Assembly (NCBI GenBank): GCA_964486825.1
Contig: CAZAQS010000296.1
Span: 1-5,781, forward strand
DNA: 5,781 nucleotides
Direction: 5' to 3'
DNA from: CAZAQS01 sp964486825
GTDB taxonomy: Bacteria; Chloroflexota; Anaerolineae; Anaerolineales; UBA4823
In this document: positions 1 through 5,781 of the stretch, in pieces
Layout: every line of letters starts with the position of its first letter
How positions within the stretch are numbered: position 1 is the stretch's first letter
The notes under the pieces: generated by a model
Told to the model about the DNA's origin: nothing
Seen by the model: only the letters and a program-made list of their open reading frames with translations
The model's database searches: none
Translations under genes and position numbers: made by a program

Positions 1-2
1 TG

Positions 3-95
3 CAGGGATATACCTTACTGCGGACAGACCAGAACGGCTGGATCGAGCTGAGCACGGATGGGGATCAAATGTGGGTGGAGGTGGAGAGGAGGTGA
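3..95 (+). CDS. C-terminal end of an unidentified protein, possibly an SH3-like domain (partial)
   Basis: Only the last 30 codons are in the window; the gene begins to the left and ends at TGA 93-95. The reading is GYTLLRTDQNGW followed by IELSTDGDQMWVEVERR. It has the short beta-strand pattern (YTLLR..., GWIEL, a DG turn, MWVEV) seen at the end of bacterial SH3 (SH3b) domains, which are often found on exported or wall-associated proteins. The other two plus-strand frames give less protein-like readings (one stops early, the other is glycine-rich). The gene converges on the minus-strand cyclase gene, with about 60 bp between the TGA and that gene's possible last codon at 156. The domain guess rests on pattern alone, and the rest of the protein cannot be judged from here. 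Confidence 0.45.
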   Translation, partial: QGYTLLRTDQNGWIELSTDGDQMWVEVERR

Positions 96-155
96 GACCC
101 TAACAAAGGCCGTGTGTACCTTCGAAAACAGATTGGATATTTTCTGATGATGCTT

Positions 156-194
156 CTACCCCTCTTCCAGCGCCTGCTTGGCAAGCGAGGCCAT
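156..194 (-). other. Possible original 3' end of the cyclase gene, in a shifted frame
   Basis: Directly after TGA 196-194 the overlapping frame reads MASLAKQALEEG and then TAG at 158-156. This is a helical, Ala/Glu/Lys-rich peptide that would extend the last TPR helix naturally (ERTRAALEMYS, then MASLAKQALEEG). One extra base near 197 (AGCTGATGG to AGCCTGATGG) would join the two frames without a stop. The cyclase gene may therefore carry a third lesion here. Alternatively the protein really ends at the TGA and the resemblance is chance; twelve codons are too few to decide. Confidence 0.3.
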
Positions 195-841
195 CAGCTA
201 TACATTTCCAATGCAGCCCGCGTTCGTTCAATATAGGGTATGCTTTTCATCGCTTCAAATGCCTCCAGGGCAAGAGAAAAATGGTTCCGGGCATTGTCCT
301 TATCGCCTCGTTCCAAACCTAAGTCGCCCAGTTCAAAAAGCGTACGCCCGATCTGCCAGCGGGTTCCCAGGCCTCTGAATAATCCCAGGGCGTTGGTCAA
401 CCGTGTGAGTGCTTCGTCGTGCTCGCTAGCTAACCGGTGGGCGACGCCCCAGGAACGATGTGCGATCGCCAGATAAAGCTGATGGCCATCCCGGATGGCC
501 AGCTCTTCAAGCCGGGGGGTATATTGCCGCAAAGCGTTCTCATCACGCAGGAGTGCCGCCGTGTCGGCGAGGAGCATATACATGTGATGGTCATGTGCCA
601 TCGTACCTCGCTTGACCGGCTGGCCGGATTTATCGAGAGCCGTTTTGAGATTTTGGCTGAGGAGGGCGAACTCGCCCTTTGCCTGCAAAGGCAGACCGTG
701 TCAGTAAAACTGGTTGCGCTGCCAGTTGTCGGGCAGGCCGGACATGGATACCATGTAATCGTACGACTCTTTACCATAGCTATTGGCTCGCTCCAGGTCG
801 CCACGCAACGCGTGGACACTCGCGCTCAGCGCGACGAAAAA
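194..841 (-). pseudogene. In-frame C-terminal TPR continuation of the cyclase/ATPase gene, cut off by two TGA codons
   Basis: This stretch is in exactly the same frame as the cyclase gene. After TGA 844-842, 46 sense codons follow (starting FFVALSASVHALRGDLERA, with NWQRNQFY at the end), then a second TGA at 703-701, then 168 open codons to TGA 196-194. The last part contains two well-formed TPRs about 40 residues apart (AIAHRSWGVAHRLASEHDEA... and GRTLFELGDLGLERGDKDNA...), so it is former or still-used coding sequence and not chance. A TTG at 688-686 could start a 164-residue product, but no good ribosome site was seen, so independent expression is unlikely. With both stops read through, the full protein would be 1287 residues. 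I favour two point nonsense changes (for example CGA, TGG or TGC to TGA) in a gene starting to decay, or sequence errors. UGA readthrough cannot be excluded. Confidence 0.75.
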
Positions 842-3800
842 TCAGGTCTCCCCAACTCGCTCACGCGGATAGCGCCGTTCAAGATCGCGCCACTTCTCTT
901 CTGTTGTAAGAACCTCGTCCCATCGATCTAATCGAAACCAACACTGGGCCTGAAGTCCCAGGGCATTTGCCTGCTGTTCTATGACCCGAGTCCGTACGGC
1001 GAGTTCCTCCACTTCCTTCAGATAAGGCATAGCTTTCTCATATTCACCGACATACATTAACGCCGCGCCGGTGCTCCTGAGCGCCTCAGTGCTCTCGGAA
1101 AGATCGTCAAAATCCGGCTGGCGACAAAGCGCCAGCCGTTGCTGTGTGACCTCAAGGTGTTCGCGCAGTAAGCTGCGACCGTCCAGAACGGTGGCCAGAG
1201 TGCCCAACGCTCTGGAGCGATCCACCTGGCTTTCGAGCTTATTAGACATATCTACCGCAGCCTGAGCGTAATGCTGGGCTAAATCCCAATCCGGTGGTTC
1301 TTCAATGCGCCAGGCGTCGTTGGAAAGCGCAATCAGAACGCGCATGGTTTCCCGATGTGGAGGTTCCGATTTCAGGAAGTCCAGGCTTTCCTTCAAGGCA
1401 GCCAGCGCAGCCGCCCTGCTTTCATAGGCCTGCTTGAGGTAATCCAGACTTACCGACCATTTGAGATCGGTAATTACTTGAAGGATCTTGCGGTTAATGC
1501 GCACCGGTACCAGTCTGTCTATGCCTTCGAGATCATATAAAAGGTCGAGAGATTGCTGGTAGCACCGGATGGTCTGTTCTCCATCACGTAAATGCCGATA
1601 AACATCCCCCAGATCTTCAAGCAGGACCAAACGGGTTTTATTATGTACCTCTGGCTCGATCAATTCGAGCGCAGCCAGCAGATTCTGGATGGCATCCTCA
1701 TATGCGAACAAGGATACCGCCTGCTTTGAGGCTTTTCGGGAATATTGGATAGACTTGTCGACCTTGCCAGCCAGGGCAAAGTGATACCCAAGCAGACCGA
1801 AAAATCCTTCCAAGCGATCTGCGTACAGCGCTTCCATGGCTTCCCCTACGCGAAGGTGAAACTCGCGCCGGCGTTTCAACAAGAGAGTCTGGTAGACGGT
1901 CTCTTGTGTTAATGGATTGCGAAATGTGTATTCCACCTCCGGCACTCGCGCTGCCTCGCGGATCATGTCTAAACGAAGCAAGGTCCCCAAACGCTTGTCC
2001 AACCCTGGGCTGGCTTCGTCGACGGCTGCCAGAACGCGGTGGAAGAAAGAACGGCCGATCACTGCTGCCAGTTGCAAAGTGCCACGCGTGTCTTTCTCGA
2101 GCCGGTCGATACGAGCTGCCAGCAGGGCTTGCAAATTGTCAGGGAGGGGGAAGTCCGCTCCTTCTATTGTCGCTCGCCAGTAGCGGAGAGATCTTCCGTC
2201 AACAACGCGGTCTTCATAAACGACCGCGCCGCTATCGATAAGAGTCCGGACCACCTCTTCTATAAAGAATGGATTGCCACCTGTTTTTTCGTGAATACTG
2301 GACCGCAGACGTCCAGGCAGTTCAGCGATAGCCAACAGGCGGTTCAGTAGCTCGTCACTCTCAGCTTCCGATAGGGGGCGCAAGCTGATTTCTGTGTATC
2401 GGTGATAGAACTCCTCTTCTGCAAGAGTCTTTATTTGCCAGGCAGGGGATTGGCGCTCAAACCGCAAAACGAAGATAAAAACTAGCGGGATCTCGCCGGT
2501 CATTGGCAGAAGACGCCGCAATAACTCGATCGAGGCCGCATCGCTCCAGTGCATATCATCAAACACCAGCACCGTTGGCCGTTCTAAAAATAGCACCCGC
2601 CACCATATGTCCATGACCTCAATTAGATCACGTTTAAACGCCTCGCCATCCAATCGATAACTACCATTCACACTATCAAGCCCGAATAAAGCTTCGAAGA
2701 GCTGCTTTGCTCTGGGGCGGTCCTCCTGTGCAAAGCCATCTGTTAAAGTTAATAGTTTCTCTCGAACCGCTTGTGAAGGATCATCGTAAGCGATATTGCC
2801 GATACGCCGGATCAAACGTTGGATCAAAGCATAAGCCTGGTTGGTCTCATAAGAAAGGCTGGTTGTTTCGTACCAATTGCCATCCATACCGGGGAGTTCC
2901 TTGAAGATCTTTTTCGCCTCGCTTACCAGGCGACTCTTGCCCACACCAGCTTCGCCCAGGACACAGATAGCTCGTCCTATCCCCTGTTTCAAGTTGGACA
3001 CCACGCTGCCTAGGACCGACAACTCTGTATCACGACCTACCATCTCGGCATACAAACCTTCGATGCCACGCGTATGTATTGAGAGTGCTTTGCGTCCCAA
3101 CACGCGGTAGGCGTGGACAGGTTCAGATTTCCCCTTGACCTCAACCCCGCCCAGATCTTCGAATTCAAACATGGATTTAATCAATTTATAGGTATCATGG
3201 GCGATCTGAACGGTTCCCGGGAGGGCGGTTTGTTCCATGCGTGCGGCTAAATTGATCGCATCTCCCAAGGCGGTGTATTCCATCCGCAAGTCTGAGCCGA
3301 CCGCACCGACGACAACCAGGCCGGTGTTGATGCCCACCCGGACGTTAAAGTCTATGCTATAGCGATCTTTAATCTGCTCGCGGTACGTTTCGATAGCAGC
3401 CACGATATTCAATCCGGCAAGCACTGCTCGTTGTGAGTCGTCCTCATGTGTGATAGGTGCTCCGAAGAAGGCCAGGATGCCATCTCCCATCAGCCGCGCC
3501 ACGATCCCCTCGTACTTGTAAACCGGGGAGATTATATGTTCAAATGCACCATTGATGATTTCTGTCCATTCTTCAGGGTCAAGTTGCTCGGCGGCAGCCG
3601 TGGAGCCGATCACATCACAAAAAAGCATGGTCACCACACGCCGCTCTCCCACCATCTCTCCACTGGTGCGAGCACCTTCTAATTTCGTAAGCAGCTCTTT
3701 TGGGATATATTGCTCGAGTTGCGTATCGGCTGTCGGGGATTGGGAAACGGGCTGTATTGGAGATGAAGCGAAATCTACTATCGAGCGTGTGAGAGTTGTT

Positions 3801-4057
3801 GGCGAACGATCGATTTGCAGAGGTACCGGTGGATTTTCGACCTGCTTGTTGGAAGCCCCTACAGCCCCTTCATCGCTCGAATTCCACCAGGAATAATCCG
3901 GCAGCTCTACCAACCTCAAGCCACAATGGTCACAAAAGTTTGCGGCGTGGGGTAGATCAGAGTTGCACCTGGGGCAGTTTTTGACGAGCAGAGTTCCACA
4001 ATGCTTGCAGAAGTTCGCCGCGGCTCGATTAGGCGTCTGGCAATTGGGACAGTTCAT
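842..4057 (-). CDS. Class III adenylate/guanylate cyclase with N-terminal zinc ribbons, AAA/STAND ATPase domain and TPR region
   Basis: A 1071-residue signalling protein, probably cytoplasmic since no signal peptide or membrane segment is visible. Two zinc ribbons come first (C3/C6/C17/C20 and C28/C31/C42/C45, each CxxC-x10-CxxC), then a Ser/Thr/Gln-rich linker (about 50-115). The class III cyclase domain (about 137-320) has FCDVIGST with metal ligand D148, GDGILAFFGAP with D192, and EYTALGDAINLAAR with N269 and R273 for catalysis. It should convert ATP, or possibly GTP, to the cyclic nucleotide. The position usually holding the adenine-selecting Lys is R188, and the second selector is T262. 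An AAA_16/STAND ATPase follows (from about 339): Walker A GEAGVGKS 368-375 and Walker B VLVFDDMHW with D500/D501. Helical TPR-like sequence runs from about 735 to the end. The ATG at 4057 is chosen because the zinc ribbon starts right after it; no clear Shine-Dalgarno sequence precedes it. The frame ends at TGA 844-842, but TPR sequence continues in the same frame beyond it, so this stop probably truncates a protein of about 1287 residues. Confidence 0.93.
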   Translation of the reverse strand: MNCPNCQTPNRAAANFCKHCGTLLVKNCPRCNSDLPHAANFCDHCGLRLVELPDYSWWNSSDEGAVGASNKQVENPPVPLQIDRSPTTLTRSIVDFASSPIQPVSQSPTADTQLEQYIPKELLTKLEGARTSGEMVGERRVVTMLFCDVIGSTAAAEQLDPEEWTEIINGAFEHIISPVYKYEGIVARLMGDGILAFFGAPITHEDDSQRAVLAGLNIVAAIETYREQIKDRYSIDFNVRVGINTGLVVVGAVGSDLRMEYTALGDAINLAARMEQTALPGTVQIAHDTYKLIKSMFEFEDLGGVEVKGKSEPVHAYRVLGRKALSIHTRGIEGLYAEMVGRDTELSVLGSVVSNLKQGIGRAICVLGEAGVGKSRLVSEAKKIFKELPGMDGNWYETTSLSYETNQAYALIQRLIRRIGNIAYDDPSQAVREKLLTLTDGFAQEDRPRAKQLFEALFGLDSVNGSYRLDGEAFKRDLIEVMDIWWRVLFLERPTVLVFDDMHWSDAASIELLRRLLPMTGEIPLVFIFVLRFERQSPAWQIKTLAEEEFYHRYTEISLRPLSEAESDELLNRLLAIAELPGRLRSSIHEKTGGNPFFIEEVVRTLIDSGAVVYEDRVVDGRSLRYWRATIEGADFPLPDNLQALLAARIDRLEKDTRGTLQLAAVIGRSFFHRVLAAVDEASPGLDKRLGTLLRLDMIREAARVPEVEYTFRNPLTQETVYQTLLLKRRREFHLRVGEAMEALYADRLEGFFGLLGYHFALAGKVDKSIQYSRKASKQAVSLFAYEDAIQNLLAALELIEPEVHNKTRLVLLEDLGDVYRHLRDGEQTIRCYQQSLDLLYDLEGIDRLVPVRINRKILQVITDLKWSVSLDYLKQAYESRAAALAALKESLDFLKSEPPHRETMRVLIALSNDAWRIEEPPDWDLAQHYAQAAVDMSNKLESQVDRSRALGTLATVLDGRSLLREHLEVTQQRLALCRQPDFDDLSESTEALRSTGAALMYVGEYEKAMPYLKEVEELAVRTRVIEQQANALGLQAQCWFRLDRWDEVLTTEEKWRDLERRYPRERVGET

Positions 4058-4398
4058 CTGAATAAATTAAGCTGGCTTGAAAAGAGTCTATAAAGCCGGT
4101 TTACCACACAGGCTTCCCGAGGCGATGGGACCCCCGCCAATGTAAACTGTTCCGCCCATTTCCCTTAGTCTCTCATTGGGTATAAATGTGCCTAATTATA
4201 TCTCAAATGTCTATCAATTTCCTATAATCACTTGGGAACATACTACCTACAACCTATCGGATTCGGCCAACCCATCAAAAGCTGATATGTTGTGGAACGC
4301 ACTGAAGCAATGGCAGCTACAACAGTCGACAGGGCTAATCTCGTTACTGTTCAAAAACGAGCTCGTACGCTGGAACACCACATACAGGTTGGTTTTCC
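4058..4398. other. Stretch without a recognised gene; upstream region of the cyclase gene
   Basis: This 341-bp gap lies between the cyclase start and the comEC remnant. The part nearest 4058 must hold the cyclase promoter if the gene has its own. On the minus strand TTTATAGACT (about 4086-4095) and the AT-rich TTAATTTATT just before the ATG are weak -10-like strings, but neither has a convincing -35 partner. An AT-richer patch spans about 4145-4300. An open frame from 4176 to 4412 (+, 78 codons) resembles nothing I know and has no clear ribosome site. A short frame at 4310-4417 (+, MAATTVDRANLVTVQKRA...) reads plausibly but is only 35 codons. Part of this stretch may be the eroded upstream half of comEC, but I could not align it. 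Confidence 0.5.
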
Positions 4399-4701
4399 AT
4401 CTGCGGATTTAATATGACGATCATCGCTGGTCTGTTTGCGGGTTCTTTTGGCCGCATCTTGGGTCCGCGTAAAGGCGCCCTGGCAGCAGTAATTGGAATC
4501 AGCGTCTACACGATCCTGGTTGGCGCCGACGCGGCGTCGTGCAGGCGACCATCATGGGAGGGCTGTCCATCTTCGCCCGCCAGGTGGGGCGCCGGCAGCA
4601 CGGGGTGAACAGCCTGGTGTTACACAATCCCAATGTCCCTTGGGATATCGGCTTTCAACTGTCTTTCATGGCCACGCTTGGCCTGGTGCTGTACGACCGC
4701 A
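4399..4701 (+). pseudogene. comEC: Decayed fragment of comEC, the competence DNA-uptake channel gene
   Basis: Two plus-strand frames together give a recognisable piece of the ComEC membrane channel domain, which in intact form moves single-stranded DNA across the inner membrane during natural transformation. The first frame (4399 to about 4535) reads ICGFNMTIIAGLFAGSFG, then RKGALAAVIGISVYTILVGA and DAA. The second (about 4536-4701) reads VVQATIMGGLSIFARQVG, then RRQHGVNSLV, LHNPNVPWDIGFQLSFMATL and GLVLY. ComEC proteins usually have SGxN at the first motif (here CGFN) and NP-x-x-x-WDxGFQLSFxATxGL at the second. A one-base loss near 4534-4536 (GCGGCGTCGTG, expected GCGGCGGTCGTG) breaks the frame. 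Between NSL and NPN about 7-8 residues of a usual membrane helix appear to be missing. Both the N-terminal OB/membrane part and the C-terminal metallo-beta-lactamase-like domain are absent, so this relic of roughly 100 codons cannot work as a channel. Confidence 0.85.
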
Positions 4702-4706
4702 AAAAA

Positions 4707-4735
4707 ATGTTGTTGAGGTCTAACTCTCAAGCGCG
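4707..4735 (-). terminator. Weak candidate terminator at the end of the right-hand TPR gene
   Basis: On the minus strand TTGAG (4730-4726) can pair with CTCAA (4717-4713) across an 8-nt loop that contains the TAG stop of the TPR gene. Five bases later comes a run of seven T (4707-4701 as read on the minus strand). The stem has only five pairs, mostly AT, and is separated from the T run, so this is a poor fit to an intrinsic terminator. Confidence 0.2.
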
Positions 4736-5781
4736 TAAGCGACCGCCTGCTCCAGCGTCAACGCACGCCCTTCATCCCACCTTGCCGCAAATCGCTCTTC
4801 GCCTAATTCCGTGCGCAGCGACATTATCCTGCTTTCATACTCAGGTTGATCCACAGGATCAATGACTGAGTTAATGGAGGCGCGCAGCGCTGCCCCGGCG
4901 CCGAACAAGCTCGCCGCTTTCTCGGCCTGTCCCTGTGCCAAAGCGACCTCTGCCAGGCGCTCGAGGCACCAGGCGCTACCGCTCTGGTCGCCAATCTCCC
5001 GTCGAACTTCCAGGCTCTCGCGCAGCCGTTCAACAGCCCGGTTCCAATCTCCCTCGCGCATTGCGATCCAGCCCAAGATGCCGAGCGAAACGCCAACGCC
5101 CCATTGATTGCTAAGTTGCCTTCGCAGCTCCAGACTTTCCTCCACGAGCTGTGTCGCGCGCATGGTATCACCCTGGCGCAGTGCTACCTCACCCAAGCCA
5201 GAAAGCTCAAAGCCCATACTCCTCGTATCCCCTAGATCACGGGATAAGGCAAATGCTTCTTCTAACCGCGCGTTCGCCAAATGATAATCTCCGGATCGCA
5301 GTGCGGCCCATCCTAGACTGATCAGCGCGCGGGCGGTGCCATGTCTGTCTTCCAGTTCGCGCCAGATCGCCAGCGCCTCTTCTAAAAAACCTGAGGCAGC
5401 CGCATAATCACCCACTTCCGTAGCTGCATTTCCAATCTTGATGAGCGCTGATGCAATGCCTTGCTTGTCTCCAACTGCGCGGTAAATTGCCAGACTTTCT
5501 CCGGCGTATGATGTGGTCGCCGTATAATCGCTTTGCCGATAGGCAAGCTCTGCCGCCCTGGCAAGTAGCCTGGCGCGTGCTGCCGTTCGTCCCTGGGCAG
5601 GACCCGTTATAAGTAGGGCAGACAGCCGCTCACGCCCTTCGCTAAAATAACCCCGTACTTCCCAGAATAATCCGAGCGAATTAGCTAATCGTAAACATAA
5701 GTCTGCTGTGCCTGGCGCTGTCCTGCACCACTCGAGCGCCGCGCGCAAGTTGTCGTGTTCTTGTTCCATTCGATTCATCCA
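4720..5781 (-). CDS. C-terminal TPR region of a large regulator (STAND ATPase/transcriptional activator type), partial
   Basis: The frame is open to the right edge, so the start is outside the window; 353 codons are visible, ending at TAG 4722-4720. The first residues (WMNRMEQEHDNLRAALEW) match the segment that in bacterial AfsR/LuxR-type and related STAND regulators joins the NB-ARC-like ATPase to the TPR sensor, commonly W(L)DRLEAEHDNLRAAL. Six TPRs follow at an exact 40-residue spacing (residues about 65-304 counted from the Met at 5778). Each has a GD turn or a close variant (SD, then GD at 123, 163, 203 and 243, then GQ) followed by A-xxx-EE(A/S)L. The tail (GEERFAARWDEGRALTLEQAVAYALES) is typical of the end of such proteins. 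The likely job is sensing a partner or ligand through the TPRs and controlling an N-terminal output domain (DNA-binding, kinase or cyclase), which cannot be seen. Its 3' end abuts the comEC remnant head-on. Confidence 0.85.
   Translation of the reverse strand, partial: WMNRMEQEHDNLRAALEWCRTAPGTADLCLRLANSLGLFWEVRGYFSEGRERLSALLITGPAQGRTAARARLLARAAELAYRQSDYTATTSYAGESLAIYRAVGDKQGIASALIKIGNAATEVGDYAAASGFLEEALAIWRELEDRHGTARALISLGWAALRSGDYHLANARLEEAFALSRDLGDTRSMGFELSGLGEVALRQGDTMRATQLVEESLELRRQLSNQWGVGVSLGILGWIAMREGDWNRAVERLRESLEVRREIGDQSGSAWCLERLAEVALAQGQAEKAASLFGAGAALRASINSVIDPVDQPEYESRIMSLRTELGEERFAARWDEGRALTLEQAVAYALES

Noticed and set aside
124..146. Bidirectional terminator between the convergent genes (GAAAA...TTTTC and CAGA...TCTG)
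   Set aside because: The two pairings overlap and exclude each other, the stems are only 4-5 bp and mostly AT, and there is no GC-rich stem followed by a clean T run.
686..688. TTG at 688-686 as the start of a separate 164-residue TPR gene
   Set aside because: It lies mid-repeat, in frame with the cyclase gene, and no good ribosome site was seen. It is better read as the broken C-terminus of the same gene.
842..844. TGA as a sense codon because of an alternative genetic code
   Set aside because: TGG is used throughout for Trp, the left-edge gene appears to end in TGA, and the 3.2-kb cyclase frame and the 1-kb TPR frame contain no other in-frame TGA. A recoded genome would show many.
437..931. 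Plus-strand 164-codon open frame opposite the cyclase C-terminus
   Set aside because: It is an antisense shadow of the TPR-coding strand. No family was recognised, and the minus-strand reading explains the sequence better.
1906..2350. Overlapping plus-strand open frames opposite the ATPase/TPR region
   Set aside because: They are antisense shadows of a well-supported minus-strand coding frame, with no recognisable domains.
4120..4135. TCCC-GAGGCGAT-GGGA inverted repeat upstream of the cyclase gene as an operator
   Set aside because: Four pairs with an 8-nt loop is within chance, and no second copy was found nearby.
4176..4412. 78-codon plus-strand open frame as a real gene
   Set aside because: No recognised similarity and no clear ribosome site. 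It runs across an AT-rich patch and overlaps the comEC relic in another frame; its composition looks non-coding.
4539..4865. Plus-strand open frame taken as one 108-residue protein
   Set aside because: Only the part up to about 4701 is ComEC-like. The rest reads antisense through the 3' end of the TPR gene.

Overview
The window looks like a chromosomal stretch from a Chloroflexota-like (Anaerolineae-like) bacterium. This is an inference from three things: a zinc-ribbon/class III cyclase/STAND-ATPase/TPR fusion, a second long TPR regulator tail, and the flavour of a ComEC fragment. No rRNA or other phylogenetic marker is present. Base composition is moderate, with an AT-richer patch around 4145-4300.

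Layout from left to right. (1) Positions 3-95 (+) hold the last 30 codons of a gene that starts outside the window; its tail resembles an SH3-like (SH3b) domain. (2) Positions 842-4057 (-) encode a 1071-residue multidomain protein: two N-terminal zinc ribbons, a class III nucleotide cyclase domain, an AAA_16/STAND-type ATPase domain and the start of a helical TPR region. (3) Positions 194-841 (-) continue that protein in the same frame, but in-frame TGA codons at 844-842 and 703-701 interrupt it. The region between and after the stops still reads as good TPR protein, so the gene is a recent pseudogene, carries sequence errors, or is read through. A further possible one-base frameshift near 194-197 may separate the last 12 codons, which would put the natural end at 156. 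(4) Positions 4058-4398 contain the upstream region of the cyclase gene and a stretch where no gene is recognised. (5) Positions 4399-4701 (+) are a decayed fragment of comEC, the DNA-uptake channel gene. It is truncated at both ends, has one frameshift and appears to have lost a few codons internally. (6) Positions 4720-5781 (-) are the C-terminal 353 codons of another TPR regulator, with six TPRs of exactly 40 residues each; its N-terminus lies beyond the right edge.

The two minus-strand genes are both signal-transduction proteins of the 'enzyme or DNA-binding head, STAND ATPase, TPR sensor' type. They need not form one operon, because about 660 bp including the comEC remnant separates them. 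I see no CRISPR array, tRNA, rRNA, insertion sequence or clearly new system. The point most worth checking is the double in-frame TGA in the cyclase gene.
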